Assembly: GCA_963757395.1 (NCBI GenBank)
Contig: CAVWRK010000005.1
Span: 124,001 to 188,000 of the forward strand
From: DATAOG01 sp963757395
GTDB lineage: Bacteria; Pseudomonadota; Alphaproteobacteria; Geminicoccales; Geminicoccaceae
Length of the DNA stretch: 64,000 bases
Direction of reading: 5' to 3'
Shown: piece by piece, positions 35,939-44,203 of the stretch
Position numbering within the stretch: position 1 is the stretch's first letter
Layout: every line of letters starts with the position of its first letter
Notes under the pieces: generated by a model
Told to the model about the DNA's origin: nothing
What the model saw: only the letters and a program-made list of their open reading frames with translations
The model's database searches: none
Made by a program: the position numbers and the translations under genes

Positions 35939-36873
35939 ATGGCGGCACCCGGGACGACAGCGAAGGCGGGGCCGATCCGGCTCGGGATCGCGCCGATCGG
36001 CTGGTCGAACAACGATCTGCCGGAGCTCGGCGGCGACATCAGCCTCGAGCAGTGCCTCTCCGAGGCCCATGAGGCCGGCTACGTCGGGGTCGAGAACGGC
36101 ACCAAGTTCCCGCTCGAGCCCAAGGAGCTCCGGCCGATCCTGGACGCGCACGGCCTCAAGCTGATCACCGGCTGGTTCTCGGGTGAGCTTCGGCGACAGC
36201 CCGCTCGAGACCGAGAAGAACCGACTGCGGCAGCAGCTCCGCCTCTACCAGGAGCTGAACGCGCCGGTCCTGCTCTACGCCGAGACCACCGACACGGTCC
36301 AGAACCAGATCGACCGCCCGGTCGCCGACCGCCCGATCATGCCGGACGAGGAGTTCAAGCGGTACGGGGAAAAACTGACCGCGCTCGCCGAGTGGCTGGC
36401 GGCCGAAGGCTGCCCGATGACCTACCACCACCACATGGGCACCGTGGTCGAGACCGAGCGCGAGATCGACCTGCTGATGGCCAACACCGACACCTCGGTC
36501 GGCCTGCTGCTCGACGTCGGCCACCTGACCTTCGCGGCCGGCGACGTGCTCGCCACCACCCGCCGCCATGGAACGCGCATCAACCACGTGCATTGCAAGG
36601 ACATCCGGGCGGAGGTGCTCGCCCGCCTCAAGACCGAGCGCTGGTCGTTCCTCAAGGGCGTGATCGAGGGCGTGTTCACGGTGCCGGGCGACGGCTCGAT
36701 CGATTTTTTCCCGGTTGCCAAGGTGCTGGCCGAGATCGGTTATCGCGGGCTGGGTCGTGGTCGAGGCCGAGCAGGACCCGAAGAAGGCCAACCCACTCGA
36801 GATGGCCGTGATCGGCCACCAAGCGTTGAGCGGGGCCTTCACCGCCGCCGGGTTCGAGATCGCGCCCGGCTAG
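35939..36873 (+). pseudogene. iolE: Inosose dehydratase (IolE), two frameshifts
   Basis: Dehydrates 2-keto-myo-inositol to the trihydroxycyclohexanedione that IolD opens. The TIM-barrel sugar-isomerase-like protein begins IRLGIAPIGWSNNDLPELGG, with HEAGYVGVENGTKFPLEP following. After a break near 36180 (TCGGGTGAGC, one extra G) it continues FGDSPLETEKNRLRQQL, TYHHHMGTVVETEREIDLLM and LLLDVGHLTFAAGD with metal-ligand His/Asp/Glu. A second extra G near 36748 precedes WVVVEAEQDPKKANPLEMA. The corrected length is 310 residues, normal for IolE. It starts 3 bases after iolD. No other iol gene is in the window. Confidence 0.87.
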
Positions 36874-36961
36874 ACCCCGTCCGTGGGCCGGGTGGGCTCC
36901 GCGGGGACCTGGCTGCTGATGCGCCGCCGCTTTGCCAGTCGCCGCCAAGGAAGCTGTTGCC

Positions 36962-37498
36962 ATGACCCACGACAGCTGCCGGCCGATCCCGATGCGATCG
37001 TCATCGAGTGGTGGTCCTCGGAGGGCGTCCGCGAGACCGCTGACGACGCCCCCGATCTGGTCGTGCGTGCCGGCGGCCGGGCGACCGTCGGCCCGCGCCT
37101 GGCCGGCGGGCGCCCGGCCGAAGGCCGGATCACGCCGCGCCGGCTCGAGGACCTGCTGGCGTTCGTGCTCGATCGGAACGGTTTCTTCGACATCGACGCG
37201 TCCGCGCTCGAGCAGCACGCTCGCGGCGGCGCGCCAGCGGCACGAGACTGCGAGCGCAAGCGGCGGCGCGGTGCCGCTCGGGCCACCCTATCCGGACGCG
37301 GGCACGACCCGGATCGTGATCGTCGCCGACGGCAGGCGTCAGGTCGCCCTGCAGCAGGGCCTGCTCGCCGCCACGCGCGACTATCCCGAGGTCGAGGCCC
37401 TCGGCCGGCTCCATGCCATCGAGCTCCGGCTCCTTGAGCTGGCGCAGGAGATCGCGGGCGCCGCCAGCCACCCCGTTCGGCCAAACCTTGAGAGGTAG
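36962..37498 (+). pseudogene. Unknown protein, about 178 residues (compensating frameshifts)
   Basis: The ATG at 36962 opens a frame that makes sense only if one base is missing near 36980 and one is extra near 37215. The corrected product contains DAIVIEWWSSEGVRETADDA, then GRITPRRLEDLLAFVLDRNG, FFDIDAS, and after the second break TTRIVIVADGRRQVALQQGL and LGRLHAIELRLLELAQEIAG. Total length is a multiple of three. The arrangement of a beta segment, FFDI-type turn and beta hairpin recalls small emfourin-like proteins, but this is weak. It follows iolE by about 90 bases on the same strand. I do not recognise the family. Confidence 0.45.
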
Positions 37499-37580
37499 CC
37501 CGGCCGGCCAGGCTCGGGAGACCGAGCCGGCGCATTGGCGGCGACCAGAGTCTGTCAGCATGCCGCAGCGCGGCTTCGCC

Positions 37581-38048
37581 TCACATCGGCGGGCCGAAGC
37601 GGAGCGCCTCGGCGATGTTGTCGATCATCTGATCGAACACGCTGCCGCGCTCGGCCGGCTTGAGCTGGCTTCTGGCCTCGATCAGGTAGCGGTTGACCAG
37701 GTCCAGCCGCCCGGCCAGGACCACGGCGACGTAGAGCGCCGCGGTCGGATCGCCCTCGAGAAAGCTGCGGCCGTCGACGACATAGAAGGTCGCGGGCTCG
37801 AGCGTCCGGACGTCCGCGCTGTGCGGCCGGCCGAGCAAAAGCGCGAGCTCGCCGAACACCGCGCCCGGCTCGCTGACCTCGGCGAGGCGCACGCCGTCGC
37901 GCACGACCTCGACCGCGCCCTCCTTCAGGATCAGGAGCTTGCCCGTGGTCCCGCCGGTGGCGAGCACGACGCTCCCGGGCTCGTGCACCTCGACCGGCAG
38001 CGACGCCAGTGTCTCCAACACCAGCGCTGTGTCCAGGATGGGCAACAT
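37581..38048 (-). CDS. Cyclic nucleotide-binding domain protein
   Basis: A 155-residue single-domain protein with the CRP-type beta-barrel (about residues 20-125): EVHEPGSVVLATGGTTGKLL, EGAVEVVRDGVRLAEV, and GAVFGELALLLGRPHSADVR, where GELALL matches the phosphate-binding cassette. A helical tail follows and no DNA-binding domain is present. It may bind cAMP/cGMP or simply keep the fold, acting by protein interaction. It lies about 110 bases after the TusA-like gene on the same strand and may be co-transcribed. A CRP-consensus DNA site occurs elsewhere in this window (56.0 kb). Confidence 0.8.
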   Translation of the reverse strand: MLPILDTALVLETLASLPVEVHEPGSVVLATGGTTGKLLILKEGAVEVVRDGVRLAEVSEPGAVFGELALLLGRPHSADVRTLEPATFYVVDGRSFLEGDPTAALYVAVVLAGRLDLVNRYLIEARSQLKPAERGSVFDQMIDNIAEALRFGPPM

Positions 38049-38156
38049 GACCGTAAGCCTCCTTCGAGCAGAACCCCGGCATAGTGCCAGCTTCGGCCCC
38101 GCCTGTCGCGGAGCGCGAGGGCAGTCCGCGGCGCGGCTTGCCGTCGCAGCCGGCGC

Positions 38157-38404
38157 TCAGACCTTCTCGAGCACGTAGACGAAGATCTGCCCGCTCTGCT
38201 CGCTGCTGCAAAAGCTTGTGCCCGGTCGCCTCGGAGAAGACTGGAAAAATCCTCGACCGAGGCCGGGTCGGTCGCGAGCACGCAGATCGTGGCGCCGGGC
38301 TCGACCACCATCAGCGCCTGGCGGGTCTTGACCAGCGGCATCGGGCAGACGAGGCCGCGGCAGTCGAGGAACACATCGTAGGTCGGGCGCGGTTCGGCGG
38401 TCAC
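38157..38404 (-). pseudogene. TusA/SirA-family sulfur carrier (two single-base insertions)
   Basis: A small sulfur-transfer protein of the TusA family. DVFLDCRGLVCPMPLVKTRQ carries the signature Cys in CPxP, and ICVLATDPASVEDF follows. The frame breaks at a T-run near 38250 (five T where four are expected) and again near 38209 (one extra C). With both removed it reads through a TGHKLL segment to SSEQSGQIFVYVLEKV and the TGA at 38157. The corrected length is 81 residues, normal for TusA. The start is GTG at 38404. The CNMP-binding-domain gene follows. Confidence 0.8.
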
Positions 38405-38551
38405 GGTCCGGCTCCATCGGTCACGCCGCCCAGTCTAGCAGACCTGGCGTGCCGCCGTGAACCGGCCTGCCCCGGAGGCGATCGTTGCCATTGACAACGG
38501 GCGCAGACGTCCAAGACTCGCAGCACAGGGACACGCAGGGAGGCAAAGCCG

Positions 38552-39665
38552 ATGACCACGCCGCCATTCCGGGCCGATCACGTCGGCAGCCTGCTGCGGC
38601 CGAAGCGGCTGCTCGAGGCACGCGCCCGGCGTGCCGAGGGTGAGGCCAGCCGCCGAGGAGCTGCGCGCGGTCGAGGACGAGTGCATCCGGGAGGCGGTCC
38701 ATAAACAGGAGGCGGTCGGGCTCAAGGGCGTCACCGACGGCGAGTTCCGGCGTACCTTCTTCCACGTCGATTTTCTCGAGCGACTGGACGGGGTCAGCGT
38801 CGGCGAGGGCAGCTTCAGCGCGAGCTTCCGCCGCGACGACGGCACCGAGGTCGGCTTCCGGCCGCCGGTCATGCGGATCACCGGCAAGCTTCGCCACAAG
38901 GGAGCGATCCAGGGCGCGGATTTCGATTTCTTGAAGGGCTGCACGACAGGCGCGCCCAAGGTCTGCATCCCCTCGCCCTCGATGCTGCATTTCCGGGGCG
39001 GGCGCGCGGCGATCGACGCTACCCTCTATCCCGACCTCGAGACCTTCTACGCCGACCTGGCCGCCGCCTATCGCGCCGAGATCGCCGACCTCGCGGCCCG
39101 CGGCTGCCGCTATCTGCAGCTCGACGACACCAACCTCGCCTATCTCTGCGACCCCAAGATCCGGGACGCGACCCGGGCGCGCGGCGACGATCCGGACGAG
39201 CTGCCGCGCACCTATTGCCGCCTGATCAACGCCGCCGTCGAGAGCCGGCCCGAGGGCATGGCGGTCTGCATTCACCTCTGCCGCGGCAATTTCCGGAGCG
39301 CCTGGGTCGCCTCGGGCGGCTACGAGCCGGTCGCCGAGATCCTGTTCAACGAGCTCGCCCTCGACGGCTTCTTCCTCGAATACGACGACGCCCGCTCGGG
39401 CGATTTTTCGCCACTTCGGTTCGTGCCACCCGGAAAAACCGTGGTGCTCGGGATCATGACCTCGAAGCGCCCCGAGCTCGAGAGCAAGGACGCGCTGATC
39501 CGGCGGATCGAGGACGCCGCCCGCCACGTCCCGCTCGAGCAGCTGGCGCTCAGCCCGCAATGCGGCTTTTCCTCGACGGTGCACGGCAACGAGCTCTCCG
39601 AGGCCGATCAGTGGCGCAAGCTCGCCCGCATCGTCGAGGTCGCGAACGATGTCTGGCCGGCGTGA
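38552..39665 (+). pseudogene. Cobalamin-independent methionine synthase II-like protein (one frameshift)
   Basis: A protein of about 370 residues resembling the C-terminal catalytic half of MetE (COG0620). It starts MTTPPFRADHVGSLLRPKRL, with a methyl-THF-site-like HVGS. The frame breaks near 38652, where one extra C splits EASAEELRAVED, and then runs intact. Zinc-type ligands are in VCIHLCRGNFRSAW (His and Cys) and LSPQCGFSST (Cys). Such short homologues act on varied methyl donors or thiols, so methionine synthesis is not assured. The TGA overlaps a GTG start of the next gene, so expression of the following two genes is coupled. Confidence 0.82.
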
Positions 39666-40801
39666 CCGGCGGCGCCGGCGTGCTGCCGCCCCCGGCCGAC
39701 GGTACGGCAGTCGCCGGTCGCCCGCCGGCGCCCGCCTGCGAGTTGGACCCGCGGCACCGCGCCGGCTGCACGGTGCGGCCCTGCACCGACGCGCGCAGCT
39801 GGGACGATCTCGCGGCGCGGGTGCCATGGGCCGCGCCGCAACACGCCTTCGCCTACGGGCAGGCGCTCGCATCCTGCTTCGGCTATCTGGGTGCGGACTA
39901 TCGGCTGTTCTACCGTGACGGCGCTCCGGTCGCGGGCCTGCCGCTGATCCATCTCTCGGCCTGCCCACCCTTTCGCGCCGCCTATTCGTCGGCCTTCGAT
40001 GCCTACGGCGGACCTCTGATCGTCCCCGGGCACCTGGACGACCAGGATCTGCTGCAGGAGATCTCGGCGGTGATCGATGCGGCGGCCGCGGCCTGTCGCG
40101 CCTTCGAGATGCGCTTCGCGCTGCCGCCGACGACCCCGGATGTCGTCCTCCGCTGCCTCCAGAGCCGGCCTTCGGGCGCGACGATCACCCGCGCCTGCCC
40201 TCTTCTCGATCTGGACCTGCCCCTGGCGGAGATCCAACGGCGCTACGAACCGTCGGTCCGGCAGGCCATCCGTCGCAGCGAGCGCCAAGGGGTGACGGTC
40301 GACCGGGACGCCGGCATCGCAGAGGTGCGCCAAGCCTATCCCCTCTATCGCGCCACGATGCGTCGCCTCGGCGCGACCGCCAAGCCCTGGCGCTTCACCG
40401 CGGCCTTGCTGCGAGAGAAGCTCGCCGTCGCGTTCGTCGCGCGGCTCGACGGTCGACCGGTCGGCCTCGTGGTCCTGCTGGTGACGCAGCGGATGGCCAA
40501 ATACTGGCTGTCGGCCGCCGATCCTGCCGCCTCGACCTGCCGCCCGACCAACGCCCTCGTGCACCACGCCATCGCATGGTGCCACGAGCGCGGCATCGGC
40601 CTCTTCAACTTCGGCGAATCCTACCCCGAGCGGACGGGATTGGTGCGCTTCAAGGAAGGCTGGGGGACGACGCGGGCGACCAGCACGGTGGTCGTCAGGA
40701 TCTACCGCCCCCGGCTGCGGCGGCTCTGGGTGCGCGCGCTCGAGCCGCTCGCCCGCCGCACCTATGCCGCCTGGGACCGGTTGCGGACCGCCTTGGCATG
40801 A
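39662..40801 (+). CDS. FemAB/BioF2-like N-acyltransferase (GNAT fold)
   Basis: A protein of about 379 residues of the FemAB-like GNAT group linked to cell-wall or polysaccharide modification. Landmarks are ARVPWAAPQHAFAYGQALAS near the start, FRAAYSSAFDAYGGPLIVPG, the RRYEPSVRQAIRRSERQGV helix, KYWLSAADPAASTCRPTNAL and LFNFGESYPERTGLVRFKEG. Members join an amino acid or other acyl group to an amine using an acyl donor such as tRNA or CoA. The GTG at 39662 overlaps the upstream TGA; GTG at 39680 is an alternative. The stop overlaps the epimerase start (ATGA). Confidence 0.8.
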   Translation: MTGGAGVLPPPADGTAVAGRPPAPACELDPRHRAGCTVRPCTDARSWDDLAARVPWAAPQHAFAYGQALASCFGYLGADYRLFYRDGAPVAGLPLIHLSACPPFRAAYSSAFDAYGGPLIVPGHLDDQDLLQEISAVIDAAAAACRAFEMRFALPPTTPDVVLRCLQSRPSGATITRACPLLDLDLPLAEIQRRYEPSVRQAIRRSERQGVTVDRDAGIAEVRQAYPLYRATMRRLGATAKPWRFTAALLREKLAVAFVARLDGRPVGLVVLLVTQRMAKYWLSAADPAASTCRPTNALVHHAIAWCHERGIGLFNFGESYPERTGLVRFKEGWGTTRATSTVVVRIYRPRLRRLWVRALEPLARRTYAAWDRLRTALA

Positions 40802-41784
40802 CCAGGGCGGCCTGCGAGCTGGTCACCGGCGCCACGGGCTTCGTCGGCGGTCATCTGGCGGCGGGCCTGAGCCGACACGGGGCGAGGGTCAGGGCGCTGG
40901 TGCGACGGGGCGCCGACCTCGCCCGCCTGCGCTCCGACGGCGTCGAGCTCAACCATGGCGATCTGCGTGACGGCGCTTCGCTCGCGGGCGTCTGCCGGGG
41001 GGTCGAGCGGGTGTTCCACGTCGCGGCCACCCAGCGCTTCGAGCTCGGCCGGGCGGAGCTGATGGACATCAACGTCGGCGGCACCGAGCGGCTGTGCCGG
41101 GAGGCGCTCGCGAGCGACGTACCCCGGTTCGTGCTGATCAGCAGCGGCGGCATCCACCGCAACGCTTCGGGACGACCGCTGGCCGAGGACGCGCCCCAGC
41201 ACCCGGCCAACAGCTATCTCGAGAGCAAGATCCGGGCCGAGGCGGTCGCTCGGGCGATGTTCCAAAGCAATCCCGGGCGTCTCACGATCGTCCGTCCCGG
41301 CACCGTCTACGGCGCCGGCTGCCGGCGACTGTTGAAGCTGTTTCGTGCCGTGGTCCGCAGACGCTTCGTGATGATCGGCCCCGGCACCAGGCTGATCCAC
41401 CCGGTCCATGTCGATGATCTGATCGACGGGCTGCTCAAAGCCGGCGGCAGCGAGGGCCGCGGCCGGACCTTTCTGATGAGCGGGCCGCGGGCCCTGACGC
41501 TGCGGGCTTGGGTCGACACGATCGCTCGGGCTGCGGGCGTGCCCCCGCCGCGCTGGCGGCTGCCGCTGGGACCGTTCAGGTTGGCGGCACCGCTTTGCGA
41601 GTGGGTCTGCCGTCCGCTCGGCATCGCCCCGCCGCTCAATCGCCGGCGCCTCGGGTTCTTCATCGATCATCGCAACTACGATCTGACCCGGGCACGGCGG
41701 CTGCTGGCCTACCGGCCCGCTGTGGATCCCGACGAGGGCGCCCGCCGCAGCCTCGATGACTACGCAGCTCGGGGCTGGCTGTGA
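40798..41784 (+). CDS. NAD-dependent epimerase/dehydratase
   Basis: A 328-residue extended short-chain dehydrogenase. The nucleotide-binding motif VTGATGFVGGHLAAGLSRHG is near residue 9, and SYLESKIRAEAVAR contains the catalytic Tyr-x3-Lys (about 140). RLTIVRPGTVYGAG follows, and the C-terminal substrate domain ends in RRSLDDYAARGWL. The substrate may be a nucleotide sugar or a polyketide/sterol-like ketone. Its start overlaps the stop of the acyltransferase gene, so the two act together, perhaps in synthesis of a cell-surface glycan or lipid. Confidence 0.88.
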   Translation: MTRAACELVTGATGFVGGHLAAGLSRHGARVRALVRRGADLARLRSDGVELNHGDLRDGASLAGVCRGVERVFHVAATQRFELGRAELMDINVGGTERLCREALASDVPRFVLISSGGIHRNASGRPLAEDAPQHPANSYLESKIRAEAVARAMFQSNPGRLTIVRPGTVYGAGCRRLLKLFRAVVRRRFVMIGPGTRLIHPVHVDDLIDGLLKAGGSEGRGRTFLMSGPRALTLRAWVDTIARAAGVPPPRWRLPLGPFRLAAPLCEWVCRPLGIAPPLNRRRLGFFIDHRNYDLTRARRLLAYRPAVDPDEGARRSLDDYAARGWL

Positions 41785-42023
41785 CGTTCAGCCTGCATCC
41801 GACACGATCGGGCGCCCGGCCGTGAGGCACCCGCCGGCGAAGTGACGCGACGGCCCGGTTGGACCTGGCAACCGATCGGCAATTCGGTTGCATTTGGCGG
41901 TGGCGCACTTCGTTGGCGCAGTCCTGCCACGGAGATCTGTCCCCTTCGCCCTCGGCGCCGGAACGCTGGGCCCGACCGGCCGTTAATTGGGCTCGATGAT
42001 AAGGTCGGTACAGGTGGCGAGCC

Positions 42024-42794
42024 ATGGCTGGACGCTCTTCAAGAGATCGGGCCTGGCGGCCGTGGGCGGGGGTCGCGCTCGTCCTGCTGCTCAGCCTCGC
42101 ACCCGGGATCGCCTGGGCGGTCCTGACCCCGCAGCTGAAGGCCCAGGGCTGGCGCGAGCTGCTCAACCCGCACAAACCGGAAAACCATTTCAGGCTCGGC
42201 CGCGACGGCGTGATCGAGGTGGTCTCCGACGACAGCGTCTCGACCCTCTACAGGCCGGTCGACATCAACCTGGAGAAGCGCCCGATCCTGACCTGGCGCT
42301 GGCGGGTCGACCAGCCAGCGCCGGCGACCGATCTCGCGGCCAAGGACCAGGACGACTGCTCGCTCGCGGTCTATGTGGGCTTCCCCTACCGGCCCGGCGA
42401 GGCCTCCTGGTTCGAGCGCATGAAGCGACCGCTGGTCGAAGCCTGGGCCGGCGAGGACGCCCCCGGTCGCGTGCTCCGCTACGTCTTCTGCGGCCGTGGC
42501 GAGCGGGGCGAGGTCGTGAAGAGCCCCTATCTCGGCGCCGCCGGCATGATCAAGATCCTCCGCCCCGCCGCCAGCCCGACCGGCCAATGGTTCGCAGAGC
42601 AGGTCGACGTCGCGGCCGACTATCGCCAGGCGTTCGACGAGCGGCCGCAGGACCCGACCCAGATCGCCGTCGAGGCCGACACCGACGACACCCACAGCGC
42701 CTCCCGCGCCGAAGTCGCCGACCTCGCCTTCATGCCCCGCGACGCCGTGGCTGAAACCAGTCAACCCGGCTCGCCGTCAAGCGTGCCGCGGTAG
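42024..42794 (+). CDS. DUF3047 family exported protein
   Basis: A 256-residue protein with an N-terminal signal sequence (about 13-33, AGVALVLLLSLAPGIAWAVL). The body matches DUF3047: a beta-sandwich-like domain with NHFRLGRDGVIEVVSDDSVS, TWRWRVDQPAPATDLAAKDQ, DDCSLAVYVGFPY and a DTDDTHSASRAEVADLAF end. Function is unknown; location is predicted periplasmic. The 239-base spacer before it (41785-42023) holds no gene that I can support. The last codons GCGGTAGCTCAGCTGG after the stop mimic a tRNA 5' half, but no tRNA folds there. Confidence 0.85.
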   Translation: MAGRSSRDRAWRPWAGVALVLLLSLAPGIAWAVLTPQLKAQGWRELLNPHKPENHFRLGRDGVIEVVSDDSVSTLYRPVDINLEKRPILTWRWRVDQPAPATDLAAKDQDDCSLAVYVGFPYRPGEASWFERMKRPLVEAWAGEDAPGRVLRYVFCGRGERGEVVKSPYLGAAGMIKILRPAASPTGQWFAEQVDVAADYRQAFDERPQDPTQIAVEADTDDTHSASRAEVADLAFMPRDAVAETSQPGSPSSVPR

Positions 42795-43308
42795 CTCAGC
42801 TGGACTGCCGCGCCGCTTCGGCCCTCGGGAGTTTCAGCTAGAGGCTCCAGGACGCGTGACTAGGCTCGGAACTACGATGACCCGTCCTGGTCCCCGGGCT
42901 TATCCACAATTTTCTGCGCCTTCTGCACAGCAATCTTGCCGCGCGGTCCTGGGCAAGGCTCAGATGATGCGTAAGAATTATAAGGGGCAAGGGAGAGTTG
43001 CATGGGACAGATTCGAACAACGGTTGCCGCGCTGTTCTGCAGTCTTGCCTACATACCGAGATTTGTGAATGGTCGAGCATGGGTCCGAAGCGAACGCAGG
43101 ATCTTGCGTACATGGGGGCGATCGGTCTCAACCGAGCCGGACCTGACCGAGCCATGGTATGGTGAATACCCACCTGCCGGCGTCGAACCGCCGTTGGCCG
43201 AGGTGTTGGGCGACCCGATCGTGCATCTGCTCATGCGGGCAGACCATCTGGTCCGGGAAGAAGTGCTCTCTGCCCTCACCACCGAGCGGCGGCCTTCCTC
43301 CGAACGCT
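42795..43308. other. AT-richer gap with a perfect DnaA box and one doubtful small gene
   Basis: TTATCCACA at 42900-42908 equals the DnaA-box consensus. Around 42960-43010 the sequence is clearly AT-richer than the rest of the window. Only the doubtful small open frame at 43002-43475 is visible. I do not claim a replication origin. Confidence 0.45.
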
Positions 43309-43475
43309 TCAGGCCTCCCCCGGAAGCTCCGGCGGCGCTTGCCGCCCGAGCGCTCCAGCGAATTGCATCACCGCCTGCCGGTGTTGGGGCGTCAGGTGCC
43401 TCATATCCCGCGCCAGCGCCCGCTGCTCGCGTTGGACACTATCTAGCGGTTTCGCGACCGGCGCGGGATCGGTGA
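43002..43475 (+). CDS. Doubtful small protein
   Basis: The part from about 43180 to 43330 looks like protein: PPLAEVLGDPIVHLLMRADH is followed by a short charged helix, similar to small alphaproteobacterial proteins of unknown function. The N-terminal 50 residues (MGQIRTTVAALFCSLAY) and the Ala/Pro-rich C-terminus look less convincing. The end overlaps the convergent Xre-like remnant by about 170 bases. A start inside the frame, or a frameshift near the end, is possible. Confidence 0.35.
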   Translation: MGQIRTTVAALFCSLAYIPRFVNGRAWVRSERRILRTWGRSVSTEPDLTEPWYGEYPPAGVEPPLAEVLGDPIVHLLMRADHLVREEVLSALTTERRPSSERFRPPPEAPAALAARALQRIASPPAGVGASGASYPAPAPAARVGHYLAVSRPARDR

Positions 43476-43675
43476 GCAGCTCGGCGGACACGAGCCCGAG
43501 CACTCGGCAGAGATCACAGAGCCTCGCCACGCTGAGCCGGTTCGCGCCGATCTCATGCTTGCGCACTTGCTGATAGCTGACGCCGAGCCGCTCGAACGTC
43601 TGCCGCTGCGGCCTCGCCCGAATGGGCCCGCCGAACGCCCGGTCAATGTGCGTTGCGCTCTTGGGCGAGCGGCAT
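43309..43675 (-). pseudogene. Xre-family regulator remnant (frameshifted)
   Basis: A cro/C1-type helix-turn-helix protein: RLGVSYQQVRKHEIGANRLS is typical of alphaproteobacterial Xre regulators, followed by CDLCRVLGLVSAELLTDP and a helical tail. The ATG at 43675 (MPLAQERN) joins the main frame only if one base near 43649 is removed (then HIDRAFGGPIRAR). The first HTH helices are shorter than normal, as if a piece is missing. The corrected product is about 121 residues. Probably a decayed or sequence-damaged regulator inside an AT-richer island. Confidence 0.5.
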
Positions 43676-43825
43676 GAATTCGTCCGAGCCAACGTTCGGC
43701 GCCTCGATGCGCTGCCATAAATCCTACCACGGGCCGAGCCCAAGATTTGCACTTGGGCGCAGAGCCAGTCAATCAGAAGTTCTGGAGGGTTCAAGCCCGC
43801 GAGCGGACTATGATGCGCCGCCAGG

Positions 43826-44014
43826 TCACGCGATCGCCGCCGTCAGGGCGCACAAAATACAGATCACGACCAGCACGCCACCGATCGCGATCGGCGCAAT
43901 TCCGGCCCTGTCAGGCAGCAGGAACCAGCACACCAGCCGCCACTCGAGTGTGTCCCAGAGCCGCGATGGGGTGTCCCACGGCTGGCGCCCTAACCTGGAG
44001 CGTTGAGGAAGCAT
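43826..44014 (-). CDS. Possible small membrane protein
   Basis: A 62-residue open frame starting MLPQRSRLGRQPWDTPSRLW, with a C-terminal hydrophobic helix (IAPIAIGGVLVVICILCALT). The Trp-rich amphipathic stretch before the helix makes it more protein-like than its surroundings. It lies between the larger unknown gene and the Xre remnant on the same strand. I do not recognise it. Confidence 0.35.
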   Translation of the reverse strand: MLPQRSRLGRQPWDTPSRLWDTLEWRLVCWFLLPDRAGIAPIAIGGVLVVICILCALTAAIA

Positions 44015-44203
44015 AGGCGTGACCCTCCTAGCGAACAGCAAGCACCCGGTGACCGCTTTCATGATCTCCCGATTACGCATTTTGCTCGAGTTCGGTGCTC
44101 GCCATCGGCCGCGCTTGCATGGCCTCGCCGTCCTCGTGTCCAGCGCGGCCAACCTGCGGGGGGCGTCCGTGCTCGGCCGCACCGGCGGCGGTGGAGGTCG
44201 AGC

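Noticed and set aside
34081..36873. Programmed frameshifting in iolD/iolE
   Set aside because: Eleven or so breaks at varied sites without slippery heptamers or downstream structures cannot all be programmed.
42785..42850. tRNA-like 5' sequence GCGGTAGCTCAGCTGG
   Set aside because: No matching anticodon and T-arms follow and the acceptor stem cannot close. It overlaps the end of the DUF3047 gene.
43004..43020. T-loop-like GATTCGAAC that might mark a tRNA end
   Set aside because: Flanking sequence gives neither a 5-bp T-stem nor an acceptor stem on either strand.
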